A DNA stretch of 64,000 nucleotides from positions 108,501 to 172,500 of the forward strand of contig CAMXCT020003746.1 in NCBI GenBank assembly GCA_947184155.2, written 5' to 3'. The number at the start of each line of letters is the position of its first letter. Positions within the stretch are counted from its first letter, which is position 1. Source of the DNA: Cladocopium goreaui. Taxonomy: Eukaryota > Sar > Dinophyceae > Suessiales > Symbiodiniaceae. The position numbers were made by a program, and so were the translations under genes. Below are positions 34,244 to 44,792 of this stretch, one piece after another. The notes beneath the pieces were generated by a model. That model was not told where the DNA came from. It ran no database searches and saw only the letters and a list, made by a program, of their open reading frames with translations.

Positions 34244-34341
34244 CTGGTTGGTGGTTTCAACCCCTCTGAAAAATACTAGTCAGTTGGGATTATGACATTC
34301 CCAATTATGGAAAAAAACAAATGTTCCAAACCAGCAACCAG
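34244..34341. mobile_element. family B element
   Basis: CTGGTTGGTGGTTTCAACC to CCAAACCAGCAACCAG; full length with one terminal mismatch. Confidence 0.75.
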
Positions 34342-34469
34342 TTTCAAAATGGATTTCCAAGGTAGCTATGGATAAGGACACCGGAGGTTCATCCGGGATT
34401 TCACTTATCCCATGATGTCCCAGTAAATATTCCTATGATCGTTGGCGAAGTAGCTATTTTTGTTGATGC

Positions 34470-34595
34470 CCCATCCCACCTACCAAGTGGCTAAGGTCCC
34501 TGGTTTTCTTAGTGGGATTTTTGTAGGGTTCATCTACAACTAGTGTGAACTAACCTACTTATAATTACGATCCGTCGCTGGTTCGCCACCAAGTA
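34470..34595. mobile_element. degenerate family C copy
   Basis: CATCCCACCTACCAAGTGG, CATCTACAACTAGTGTGAAC and CGCCACCAAGT follow family-C order with many changes. Confidence 0.5.
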
Positions 34596-34923
34596 CCCCA
34601 TATGGGTAAAACAATCATAAACCATCCCCCAGTCATCACCAGTTTTATAGGTGGCATGCTTACCATTCCCACATGGGTGGTTTCTTTTTGTTTTACCCAC
34701 ATTGGTGATCATTGTCAACCACAAAAAATCAGCTTTCATCATGATTAACCATCATAAACCATGATTTACCAATGTTTTACCCACATTATTCCAGTAGATA
34801 TTCCTAAAATAGTTAGTGAAGTACATTCATATCCATTATAATCCCATGATCATCCCATTCATATCCACTATTATTCCACTATTTTTGTTTTACCCACAGC
34901 ATTCTATACCCCACATGCACAAC

Positions 34924-35018
34924 CTCCGCCCCTCCTGCCGGCAGCTCGCCATCTTTGGGAATGCCCACCGTCTCTTGCACAGACTGCACCTCCTTCAGCA
35001 CGTCATCTGACAAACCAC
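34924..35018 (-). CDS. candidate exon, unknown protein
   Basis: GLSDDVLKEVQSVQETVGIP then KDGELPAGGAE, 31 codons behind a strong acceptor CCTGGTGGGTTTCAG and before donor GTTGTGC. The wording resembles peptidyl-prolyl isomerase or beta-strand-rich domains only loosely, so I assign no function. Confidence 0.5.
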
Positions 35019-35472
35019 CTGAAACCCACCAGGACAAGGTCAGGCCGGGAGAACGGAACGACAACGAGCCAGGGCCCTAGGGAGACACATGCGGCTGAAA
35101 AACATGCTGAGCAACTACTTTAACATACTTTCTCATGCTTTAACATGCTGAATTACTACTTAAATGCGGATTTGTATGGATTTATAGTTGATGGGATTAA
35201 TTGATGATGGATCCAACGAAAATGGGGATGCTTTTGTGGTATGGGATATACAACGGGATCTTATGGGATCAATATCAACCAACTGTTAGGACTAATACAA
35301 CCAGGGTTGACCGTAGATAACTGAGGGGCGCCAGCTTTTAGTAGATGACCCAGTGACAAACAGATTGATCCAAACAAAAACCTAAGTAGACAGCATATGA
35401 ATCCAGTTAGTTCTACCCGCAGTTATATGGCTTGTTCTTAATCATGTTACCCGCTAGTTGCTGGATTTGTAT

Positions 35473-35733
35473 TTAAAACATGTGGGTTTCCTGTATATAT
35501 ACGAGAGGGCAACAGAAAACATTGAAAAACCACTGGGCCGTTTGACTGTGCATTTCCAATGAAACATGATACAGCCGTTCTTGTTCATAAAATGCTGTAT
35601 ATAGCGCAAAATTGGCTGGGATTTGTTCAAATTTTAAATTGGAAATCATCAGTATATATTCTGGATTATGCTTGCTGGTTGAATCGCCATCTGATTTGTT
35701 GGGATAAGCACAAATGACGTTTGAAACCACCAA
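35473..35733 (-). CDS. possible coding fragment, unknown
   Basis: An 86-codon open frame including PEYILMISNLKFEQIPANFA and YEQERLYHVSLEMHSQTAQW reads well but is AT-rich and starts inside a family-B remnant, so it may be an element fragment. Confidence 0.25.
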   Translation of the reverse strand: MVVSNVICAYPNKSDGDSTSKHNPEYILMISNLKFEQIPANFALYTAFYEQERLYHVSLEMHSQTAQWFFNVFCCPLVYIQETHMF

Positions 35734-36037
35734 CCAAAAACGTGTTCACATCATGGACATTTCAATGTGAGTGTTGACAATGGACCCGCGTTTGGAAAAT
35801 CAATGAGTGTGACTCACGTGGTATGCCTTGATCATTCCACTTCTTGTGGTGGTTTACTGCAGAACTTTGCAAGCAACGACACCCTTTTCTCTCAGGTCAT
35901 CCCTATCTTGCCGAAATCCCAATTCTGCTGGTCTCAAAACCAGTCAACACCTGACATGTTGATCCACCTCTCCTGATCATTCCAGCTTGTGACTGGTCAG
36001 TAAACCTGGTTAAGTAAATTGGGATTATATATATATA

Positions 36038-36173
36038 TACCTTTTGGTAATTTAACATAGCTATGGAAAATCACACATTTAGTTCAATGATTTACCTATG
36101 AACAACATAGTTAACTCATCCTTCCCATTTTGGTAATTAAATCAAAAAAAATGGTGGTTAAACCGAGAGGGTA
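36038..36173. mobile_element. degenerate family A copy
   Basis: TACCTTTTGGTAATTTAACATA at the left, AAACCGAGAGGGTA at the right, extra sequence between. Confidence 0.5.
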
Positions 36174-36252
36174 AGCAGTCAAAAGAACATATTCAGCGTG
36201 GTTTGCTCATTAAATCACAATTTTTGCATGATTCGGGAACCCCACATTGTAC

Positions 36253-36375
36253 ATCCGTGTGCCTGCCAGTTTTGGAGTTGGTTCCCAATAGAGGTTTTGA
36301 CCGTCGAACCAGCCTGGCGTGCAGATCAGACAAACCAATCCCTGGCCGTATTTCATATTCAAAGTCCGTGTGTCA
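36253..36375 (-). CDS. candidate exon, unknown protein
   Basis: Forty codons, DTRTLNMKYGQGLVCLICTP then GWFDGQNLYWEPTPKLAGTR, between acceptor CAAATTGACAG and donor GTACAATG. The PxPKLAG words recall the penultimate exon of the gene ending at 44793 (EYLYVPPKLAG). Confidence 0.5.
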
Positions 36376-36567
36376 CTGTCAATTTGAATTTTTTGGAAGA
36401 AAAATTACAGGTGTACAAGTACCCAAGTACCACAAAGAACAACCATGAACTTAGCTATCATAAATCAGCCACAACAAATCCCATGAAATCCATATGTTTC
36501 CTGGTTAAATCACAATTTTCCTATGGTTTTCTATGGTTTCCCTATGGTTTCTTTCAAATTCCGCCAC

Positions 36568-36645
36568 GTTTTCTTGTCGGCCTCTCATGGGTTGGTCTTC
36601 CGGGCATTCAGCGCTCATGGTGCTGCAGGTACCATCACCCTTCTC
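36568..36645 (-). CDS. candidate exon, unknown protein
   Basis: EKGDGTCSTMSAECPEDQPM then RGRQEN, 26 codons in phase 0 between CTGAAACCCAG and GTGGCGG. Hydrophilic, probably disordered. Confidence 0.45.
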
Positions 36646-36683
36646 CTGGGTTTCAGTCGTTTTTTAAACGGGTTGATCTATGC

Positions 36684-36820
36684 CTACAATGTGGGGCCCC
36701 CAAGATAGCTAAGTTGGTGAAGATAACTACAATTTCACAAGGGTTTATGGTAGTTACAACTATACTATATAATTAGATTGGGTTATAAACCAGCGTTTAA
36801 CTAGCGGGCCCACGTTTTAT
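36684..36820. mobile_element. family D element
   Basis: CTACAATGTGGGGCCCCC to CTAGCGGGCCCACGTTTTA with TAGCTAAGTTGG and GTTTATGGTAGTTA inside. Confidence 0.7.
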
Positions 36821-37245
36821 GTTCACATTCCAACTCCTCAACAAAAAAAACCACAGGAAGTGGTCCTCCAGTTAAATGTGTTGGTTTATGTTCACGGATC
36901 TAAGTGTAGATATATCCCTGGACAAAACCCGGATTCGGCAACTTTTTTTTTACCAATTTAGCGGTATTTAAATCCCCATCTCCTGTGGTTGCCCTCTGGT
37001 ACTTCATGGAAAATTGCTAGTCTGATATTCTGAATAGGCTTTATCTGTAAACCATGTTACAAATGGATACAAATGGGCAAGTTTCTGTAGCTATGTTGAC
37101 TTATCACATGGCATGTAAAAATAAATAAATATATATATAAAGTATATGGTATATACCGTGTATATATATATATATATATATTATCCTATATCCCGTCATA
37201 ATCCACTACATCCCCACGACATCATCAGGATATTCCCTAAAATTG

Positions 37246-38470
37246 TTTTTTTCCCGAATGCGTAGCAAGGGTTCCTGTTTCACTCTGGGGGTCTGGGGGT
37301 TGAGGGTGTGTTCGCTGGACGTTGCGTTTACGACCGCGACTGCTCGCAGCCGTTCACAACCGTCCGCATGAGGGCCGTATGGCCGTGCCTATGGTAAGCT
37401 TTGCACACGTGGTCACTTTTGAAGGTTTCAGATGTCGTGTAGCCCCGTTTCACGTGGCAGGTGTGGCATTTCGTGACATTCAGACGTGTTTCGTAACGTG
37501 TGGAAAATCGTTTTGTGGCAAGCGCAATACATGCGTTGCTTTTTTCGTGGCAGGCGCAACACTTTCGACGTGACCGTCTTCGTTTCGCGTGGCACGCGCA
37601 GCACTTTAGACGTGTCTTGTGGCTCGTTTTGTTCGAATCGCATTCTCAGGGCTGCGTGAAGTGGTGACAAGGTGCAAATTCCGTGGCAAGCGTGGCATTT
37701 TGTGAGATGTGCTGAATTCTGACGGAAGCCTTGCACGAAATAGCGATTTTGAAGTTGCAAATTTTCATGTTCTAGGAAAACTCGTGGGAAAACATCGATT
37801 TTGAAGCTACAAAGTGTCAAAATTGGAGGAAGTCTCGCACGAAATACTCGTTTTGACGCTCCAACATGTCTCGTCTCGAGTCTCTGGTTATCTTCTGGCT
37901 TCGCCGCGTCTATGGGGGAAGCTGCAAAAACATATCCTTTTTGAAGTTGTCAAAGCAAGTTGTAATGTCGCTTTGCGTGGTCGGTGTGGCATTCTTTACA
38001 CTCTATACACTTTAGACTCCACACTCCACACTTCACACTTTATACTCTACACTCCACACTCTATACACTTTACACTCCACACTTTACACTTTACACTCCA
38101 CACTCTACACTCTACACTTTACACTCCACACTCCCCACTCCCCACTCCACACTTCACACTCCACACTGTAAACTCCACACTTTACACCTTGCACTCCACG
38201 CTCCACATTGTACATTTTTTGCACTCCGCACTCTACACTTTACAATCTACACTCCGCACTTTACACTTTACACTCCATACTTTACACTCCACGCTCCACA
38301 CTTTACACTGTACACTCTACACTTTACACACCCCACTTTACACTCCACACTTCACATTCTACACTTTACACTCCGCACTCTACACTCCACTCCACCTTCC
38401 ACAGTTTACACTTTACACTCCACACTTTGCACTCCACCCTTTTCCACATTCCACAGTCTACAGTGCACTG
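37246..38470. mobile_element. diverged relative of the composite element
   Basis: Begins TTTTTTTCCCGAATGCGTAG, followed by CTGGGGGTCTG, comparable with TTTTTTCCCGAGAGCGTC and GTGGGGGTCTG of copy 1. Then come degenerate GTGGCA(G/A)GYGTGGCATTTCGTGA units, TCTCGCACGAAATACTCG (compare TTTCGCACGAAATGAGG), and an array of TTTACACTCCACAC units (37990-38470). The far end is not identifiable. The satellites differ from copies 1-3 although the framework is alike. Confidence 0.6.
37990..38470. repeat. TTTACACTCCACAC tandem array
   Basis: About 33 units of 14-15 bp (ACACTTTACACTCC) with frequent single-base variants; the long open frames across it are repeat translations. Confidence 0.85.
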
Positions 38471-38971
38471 GTATGGTAACAGGGGAAAACTGTACAAAAT
38501 ACATTGGTTCACAAAAGTGTTCTACGTGACTGTATCGGGTTCGTGGGCTGCATCTTATTTTATTATTTTGGCAGCTAAACACCTATTTTTAGTGGTTACC
38601 ATCTGTTGATCAAACATGGTTTGTTGAACATGCCCACCATGTGTAAAAACAAAATCCATTGACACCTCTATTTTTTCAGTGCGGGGATTTGCCAACCAAC
38701 CATGTTTGATTGCCAAATGGTATATTAAATCTATGTATATAGTATAACCCCATTCACGTTTGATATTACTGATGTATCTACCACAAACCCGAGTTACATA
38801 GATAAGTTCGATTCCCTATAAATGATGGTGAACTCATGTTAACTCCCATTAAAACACATTTTTTTGCAATAGTGTGATTGGTGATATCTGGTAGAAGCCA
38901 CACCATGCCATGTCTCAGTTTCACTTGAGATTGCGGCTTGAACCCCCAAGATCAGATCTTCAACCCTACTT

Positions 38972-39190
38972 CTACAATGTGGGGCCCCGAGTTATAAGTT
39001 GGTTTATTACACAATCTACCCTGGTTGGTGGTTTCAACCCCTCTGAAAAATATTAGTCAGTTGGGATGATTAGTCCCAATATATGGAAAAAATAAAAAAG
39101 TTCCAAACCACCAACCAGTAACTATAGTTATAACTACCATAAACCCTAGTGAACTTGTAGTTATTTGGCCCAACGTAGCTATCACAGATC
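38972..39190. mobile_element. family D element with nested family B element
   Basis: CTACAATGTGGGGCCCCGAG...TTTATTACACAATCTACC is separated from TAACTATAGTTATAACTACC and CCAACGTAGCTATC by a full family-B element (39021-39118). Without it the D copy has normal length. Confidence 0.7.
39021..39118. mobile_element. family B element nested in family D
   Basis: CTGGTTGGTGGTTTCAACC to CCAAACCACCAACCAG, intact ends. Confidence 0.8.
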
Positions 39191-39358
39191 AGCCATAAAT
39201 AAATCCCAATAAATCACAATTTTTCATGGTGAAACCACCATCTTCCTTATGGTTTCCCTATGGTTTTCCCTGAAGCTTCGCTGCCTTCGGAGCCATCCAG
39301 CGGGTCTGATCATGTCTTCGACCATGATTTTGGCCACCACTGGCCAGAAAAACAGTGG

Positions 39359-40159
39359 TCATCCAACCCAATATGCCAGTCCTCCTCCTGCCAGCTGCTG
39401 CTTCATCCTCATCAAGTAGTTCCTGGCACTCTCCCATTCTCCTTTCTGCTGGCCACTGGCTCTGCCCACATAAGGCATAAGTTGTCCAGGAAGGTGCTCA
39501 TGGCCAGGTTGCCTCCAAAGTACAAGTCCTTGAGCCCCTTCATGTTCTGTCTCCACATGCCTCCGCGAACTTCGGATCCAGACTCGATGGATGCTCCAAG
39601 GCCTCCAGCTTGGCTGTGTTGGGGTTCGCCTTTTCCCCACTGGCCAGTCAGTATGATGGTAGATAGCGTACGTGATCGTTTTTCTTGATGGGGAGGCCCG
39701 TGCAGACCGCCAGGGTCGGCAACCTTGAACTTTCGACGAAGTAACCTCTCGTGCGTTTGGCCAAAACTCCACATCCAAGCGATCAGCCATTGCGAAGCAT
39801 CTGGCGATGTTGTGGACCATCTTGTCGTCTGCCTTTATGTAAGCCGTTTGTTTGGTGGATGTTGCGTAGGGAAGTGCGAGTTGGCTGAACATTGCATGCA
39901 GGAATTGTTTGTAAAGTTGGTTTTCGTCAGGATTCATGTGGGTTTTGAGTGGAATGTGGTGATCATGTGGGAGTTCGTTGACACATAGAACACGGTCAGG
40001 GTCTGCGTCGGCATCTACTCCCCTCCCAGCCCCACCTCCGTCCCCGGCAAGCGCTGCATGGCCGAGGGCCGTGGGGTGCGCTTTGGGGGATGCCACAGCA
40101 CCTGCTGCCCCAGCAGTTCGCCTTTCTCTACGGCCTGGCCAGGGAAGTGGGGAGTTCAC
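39359..40159 (-). CDS. GC-rich coding block, frame switches, product unknown
   Basis: This is the longest GC-rich stretch outside the LRR gene. Protein-like reading moves between frames: ELLGQQVLWHPPKRTPRPSA near 40120-40060; NPDENQLYKQFLHAMFSQLA and ADDKMVHNIARCFAMADRLD near 39930-39770; LPTLAVCTGLPIKKNDHVRY near 39725-39670; GGMWRQNMKGLKDLYFGGNL near 39580-39490; KGEWESARNYLMRMKQQLAG near 39450-39380. Either several exons are separated by very short introns (32 nt at about 39656-39687 would fit GT...CTGAC...AG), or there are indels. One 266-codon frame spans the block but clearly changes character. No family recognised. Confidence 0.45.
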   Translation of the reverse strand: MNSPLPWPGRRERRTAGAAGAVASPKAHPTALGHAALAGDGGGAGRGVDADADPDRVLCVNELPHDHHIPLKTHMNPDENQLYKQFLHAMFSQLALPYATSTKQTAYIKADDKMVHNIARCFAMADRLDVEFWPNAREVTSSKVQGCRPWRSARASPSRKTITYAIYHHTDWPVGKRRTPTQPSWRPWSIHRVWIRSSRRHVETEHEGAQGLVLWRQPGHEHLPGQLMPYVGRASGQQKGEWESARNYLMRMKQQLAGGGLAYWVG

Positions 40160-40433
40160 ATGACATTCACATACAAAAAACTAAGGGATTTTCTGGTTTT
40201 ATACGGTTTTACACGGTTTGACACGGTTTCTACATGGTTTTATGTGATTGTGTAATTGTTTTAAATGGTTTTACTGTTTTACTTGATTTTGCAGAGTTCT
40301 ACATGCTTTCATGGTTAGTAAATGACCAGCAAAATAATATAACCTGAAAGCCAAGGAAGAGCTGGACTGTGGAAACACCAAAAGGCTGCTGTTAGGGGAT
40401 CCAAGCAGCGATACAGCTTTATGGTAGTAGAAT

Positions 40434-40540
40434 TACCCTCTGGTAAACCTACAAAAAACCATGGAAAATCACATTTTTTAATGGGAAAACTCACCATAAA
40501 TGGGCCATGTTCAATAGTTATGTTAGTTTACCAGAGGGTA
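40434..40540. mobile_element. family A element
   Basis: TACCCTCTGGTAAACC to GTTAGTTTACCAGAGGGTA. Confidence 0.75.
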
Positions 40541-40763
40541 ACTACAATCTACAACATGATTCAACCGCCAAACTAACACTTGTAAATGGAACTATGACTC
40601 CTATAACTGAGGTTATATATCATGGAGTAAAGCGATTAAAACAAATGTTAATTGGGCCATAACTCTACAATAGACATCCAAAAACCATAATAGTTCTATA
40701 GTTGACCTGGTTATAAACCATAGTTAACCCATAGTTGACCTAGTTAGAACCGACTAAGGAAAC

Positions 40764-40820
40764 CTTGGACTCATCATCCGATTCGGACCCTTCATGTTGA
40801 CGCATAGCCATCTCCCATGC
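40764..40820 (-). CDS. candidate exon, acidic segment
   Basis: AWEMAMRQHEGSESDDESK, 19 codons in phase 0, between TTTTTCTGTGGCAG and GTTTCC. One of four dispersed exons with Ser/Asp/Glu tracts. Confidence 0.5.
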
Positions 40821-41130
40821 CTGCCACAGAAAAAGCTATATCTACAAGCAACAAACATGTCACAGGATGACAGTATGATCTACGTCTACGTAGTATATTG
40901 TATGTATAATACATATATATATAATATACATAATAAAAACAAGTGTATATATATATATATATAATGCATGACTCAAGCCCAATGTCCTTCTGGGGGATTC
41001 CACATAAAAGAAGAAGAGACATATGGATGTGAATGTGTCTAAACGTGGAAAATATAATAACTACAAATAACAAAGACAAGATATTAACGCCACGGAACAT
41101 GTTCCAGACCATCTCAACATTCATCCATAC

Positions 41131-41200
41131 CAACATCCATGGACGGCCTTGATGTCTTGTGGGCGACCCACCAACTCCAGCGTGCCTGGCATTTTTGGAG
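41131..41200 (-). CDS. candidate exon, unknown protein
   Basis: PKMPGTLELVGRPQDIKAVH then GC, with acceptor CTCAGACTAG and donor GTATGGATG (or GTCCATGG at 41146 for phase 0). High GC3. Confidence 0.45.
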
Positions 41201-41254
41201 CTAGTCTGAGTTGAGAACCAAGCAGCACATTGGGGCTGTTTATTTGCGAAAGCC

Positions 41255-41363
41255 TACAGTTATGGCCCAACTAGCGGTTATAAATGGAATTACATAGCTC
41301 CTATAACTAGTTGGTTCTGTATTATTGCAAACCCATTTATGCCTGTTAAGGGCCATAACTGTA
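41255..41363. mobile_element. family E element, intact
   Basis: TACAGTTATGGCCCAACTAG to TTAAGGGCCATAACTGTA, a perfect 13-bp terminal inverted repeat. Best-preserved copy of this family. Confidence 0.75.
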
Positions 41364-41868
41364 GGAAAATGATGATTAAACCATCACACATGATGAACAA
41401 GCAGCACTGCATTGCTAAGTTGGTTGAGACAAACATGAAACATGTTGAACAACGAGAATTTAACTTTAAACGCACGGATTTGTACTTGATTTGTATATTT
41501 GATTTATAATGACTAAGTTGGCTTATAATTTGGTTCAGTCAGGTTTATGGGAGATATAACCTATTCATGATTCATGGGGTTCATCAAGGCATCTCTTGTT
41601 ATTTGTTGCAACCTACCTGGTTCTGTGGATATTACCAGCCAGGCAACTTTACACGAATAATTGACCAAAAGTACCTTCGGGTGCATCATGCGTGCCACTT
41701 AGTAAATGGGTCAAAAACACTCAGTGATATATGGAATATTCCCATTTATGGGATAAAATGTACATGGATTATAAACCACGGATCCTAAGTGGGATGCACA
41801 TGCAAGTGTAGTCCTCCCTTATTCACCATGAATCATTCCAATCACCATATCGAGAATATATGGCAGTA

Positions 41869-41925
41869 TACTTGGTGGCTCATCCCACTTGGTAATTACC
41901 CTAGTTGTAAGTAGATGAACCATGC
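41869..41925. mobile_element. family C element, left part
   Basis: ACTTGGTGGCTCATCCCACT and CCCTAGTTGTAAGTAGATGAACC; right part lost. Confidence 0.55.
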
Positions 41926-41997
41926 AAAAAAAAACCCGAAGAAAACCACGGATATAACCCACATAGGATTCGTGGGTAGTTGGCAAGTATGGTGGAA

Positions 41998-42045
41998 TAC
42001 CATCTGGTCAACATACAAAAAGTAAAGCTATGGAAAATCAACTCT
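41998..42045. mobile_element. family A element, left end
   Basis: TACCATCTGGTCAACATAC...GCTATGGAAAATC. It stops where the exon candidate at 42050 begins. Confidence 0.5.
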
Positions 42046-42049
42046 GGCA

Positions 42050-42225
42050 CTGGCACTGACACTTTTCGTTGAGTTGGCTTCAGTGGTGACTTTGTTGGTG
42101 GAATCTTCCAAGTAATAACATGTCGATGTTCAGGAATCATCTTTGGCTGCGTGTCAGCGTGGTGATGTTCAGGAATCATCTTGAGCTGCATGTGGTGATG
42201 ATCAGGAATCATCTTGACGAGCTGC
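42050..42225 (-). CDS. candidate exon with KMIPEHHH repeats
   Basis: Behind acceptor GATCCCACAG the frame reads LVKMIPDHHHMQLKMIPEHH, then a third PKMIPEHRH unit and WKIPPTKSPLKPTQRKVSVP. Three His-rich repeats of about 12 codons are visible also at the DNA level (TGTTCAGGAATCATCTT). Donor uncertain. Confidence 0.4.
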
Positions 42226-42640
42226 CTGTGGGATCACAGGGGTTCTAAAGTTGCTATAAATGGTTGGTTGAACCAAAAAACATGGATAAAGCAACATCAG
42301 AAATGGCAAAAACGGCAGTGTGAAATAAACACCATCATTCCATTGTACTGGTTAGTTTATAGGGATTCCCCTATTGGATTATTGCAATCCCCAATATAGG
42401 TAGTAACAGGTAGTAAAAGTCTTCGAATAGCAAACAACCAGGGTTTTGAACACTGTTTGTTGGTTTATAAACCCATCATGTTATATCTACCATAAACCAA
42501 AAGTTAAACCATCTTTTATCAATATTCATCAACTATATCAAGTAGAATCCCATATGTTTGATGATTAAATCCTATATAAATGCCATGTTTAATCATCAAC
42601 CAACCAGGTTTTTTCGCAGCCACTGCATTTGTTTCGGCAC

Positions 42641-42739
42641 CTCCGAAGCAGCTGAAGTCGTGAACGAAGACCACCCCGCCGCTCTTGGTGCGCCAGGCGG
42701 AGCGGGAGCCGAAGTGGCCCCGGCTGCCGCTGCTCTTCC
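42641..42739 (-). CDS. candidate exon, unknown protein
   Basis: KSSGSRGHFGSRSAWRTKSG then GVVFVHDFSCFG, 32 codons with extreme GC3, acceptor AGATCCCAG and donor GTGCCGAA. Confidence 0.5.
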
Positions 42740-43045
42740 CTGGGATCTGGGGAGTTGGGAGTTATCTATATATAGAGCAGCTTGTTAATGATACCAGTAT
42801 TAATTATATATATATAGATCATATTATCTATAGCTATAGTTATCTAAGTTAATTATATCATTAATGGGTTATGTTCATGGTAGATATATCTAGAATGCTA
42901 ATACATATCATATATATATAGATATACAACTCCCAACTCAGCTTCTCTCTCTTTGTTTGACCTTGGATGATTTTTTAAAACCTGGAATATCGTTAACGAG
43001 AATTCTACACCAACTTAGACCATCATAAAACTCATTATTCCATTG

Positions 43046-43142
43046 TTGATTAACATAGCTATGGCAAATCGTCATTGTTCATGGATTTTGTCAGTAAAAA
43101 TGGTGATTTTCCATAGCCATGTTAAACTACCAGAGGTTATAC
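43046..43142. mobile_element. family A element lacking the left terminus
   Basis: GATTAACATAGCTATGGCAAATC to CCATGTTAAACTACCAGAGG with interior GTAAAAATGGTGATTTTCC. Confidence 0.55.
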
Positions 43143-43512
43143 CCATTGTTGATTAAGTTGGTTTATAATCAGTATAAGTAAACTTTGCAATCATCTATAA
43201 CTAGGATCCAAATGGAAGCTTGGTTATCGGCAAAATTTGTAAAATGAGAAAATGGATATTCTAGGGCTTATGGGGATATGTTTATTACTATTGAAACTTA
43301 TCCATAACATCGGATTATAGTGCTATATAATCCTTTGATGATTAATGATGGGATATAAATATTGCATTTATAATGGTTTTAAAACTTTGATAGTAATTTA
43401 ACCCATTGATGACCACACATATTTCAAAAACAAAGTGAACAAAATCCAGCAAAATACTGACCATATTCCTATTTTATCCCATGATGATCGTTCGTAGCGG
43501 TCCTGTGCGCAC

Positions 43513-43573
43513 AGTGGTCATCGCTTGCAGGCTCTCAGTATCTTCGTCTTCCAGGTCCAGATCTTCATCGGAC
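43513..43573 (-). CDS. candidate exon, acidic segment
   Basis: SDEDLDLEDEDTESLQAMTT, 20 codons, between CCGTGCCCCAG and GTGCGCAC. Strongly acidic. Confidence 0.45.
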
Positions 43574-43698
43574 CTGGGGCACGGAACTCCCGGTGATGGA
43601 TAGTGGCGCCTTAACCGTTAAAGCAGTGTAACCAAACTGAAAAATCATAGGAACGTGGTGGTCTCACCAGGAAAACCCATACAAAACTAATTTCCAAT

Positions 43699-43809
43699 CT
43701 GGTTGGTGGTATACCTACCCCTCTGAAAAATGATGGCGTTCGTCAGTTGGGATGATGAAATTCCCAACTGAATGGACAAAAAAAAATCATGTTCCAAACC
43801 ACCAACCAG
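43699..43809. mobile_element. family B element
   Basis: CTGGTTGGTGGTATACC to CCAAACCACCAACCAG, intact. Confidence 0.8.
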
Positions 43810-44792
43810 AAAAATGGATGGTTTAACTTCTAATGGATAAACATGTTCTTTTACCCAGCAACAAACTGATGCTTTAACCATGAAGAAATCGGATTCATCA
43901 AAAATGGTGGAATTGACCATCTACTTTCCACAATTAAACGGGTCATTTAGATGAAAACAATGATGGTTGACCAGTGGATGGAATATACCACATTGTCAAA
44001 CAAAAAAACAGAAAAACATATGTTCGATTGTCAAGTTACATGGGATTCGTGAATTATGGTAATGAATGTGCATAGGATCTATGATGCGGTTGGAATCCCT
44101 TAGTAGCTCCTTGACTCCCCATTTTGTTTCGGGAATATAGATAGCCATATCGCCCTAGCTCGCTACTTCAACAAACCACTGGGTAGTAAATGTTCTCAAT
44201 GGGGAGGACTTCTCTTTGAACAACGGCACAAAAGGTGTTTTAACGGTTTAAGCAGAAGCATTAAAACAAGGGTGTAACAAGCGCAAATTGTGGATTTAAC
44301 ATGATTCAACCATCTATATACATGTTGCATCTAAAGAGCCAAAACAGGGATCTAAGATCAATTCATCCTTCAAACGCAGAATCTCACCAACAGAATTTCT
44401 GGACAATGGATGTGGGTTTGTCTCAAAATGAGAATGTCGGGCAGCTCCACAATGAATTGACCAATATCTACAATAAAATGGAATAAGTCTGACATGACCC
44501 CTGGGAAGATGTGATTTTGCGGTACAATTTCGGGATGTAAAAAGGATAAACAGGAAGGGTAAATAGTGGCACTGTACCAACAATGGGGTCGGAATGAAGG
44601 GGATGTTCTTTTCACCTACTCTGCGCACACCTCAGTTGTAAGTTCGTGAAGTTTGGCAATGGAAGATCATCCACCATACCGAATTGCCTCTGTTTTTGAT
44701 GTTGTCTTTTTATGGCGAGGCTTGGACGCCAACCGATGCTGCTGTACAGGATCAAAAGGAAATTCGTCCGCCTGCCGCTGCTCTGCATTTGT

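Noticed and set aside
37814-38529. 221- and 181-codon open frames (TLHTLHSTLYTPHS)
   Set aside because: Translation of the TTTACACTCCACAC satellite.
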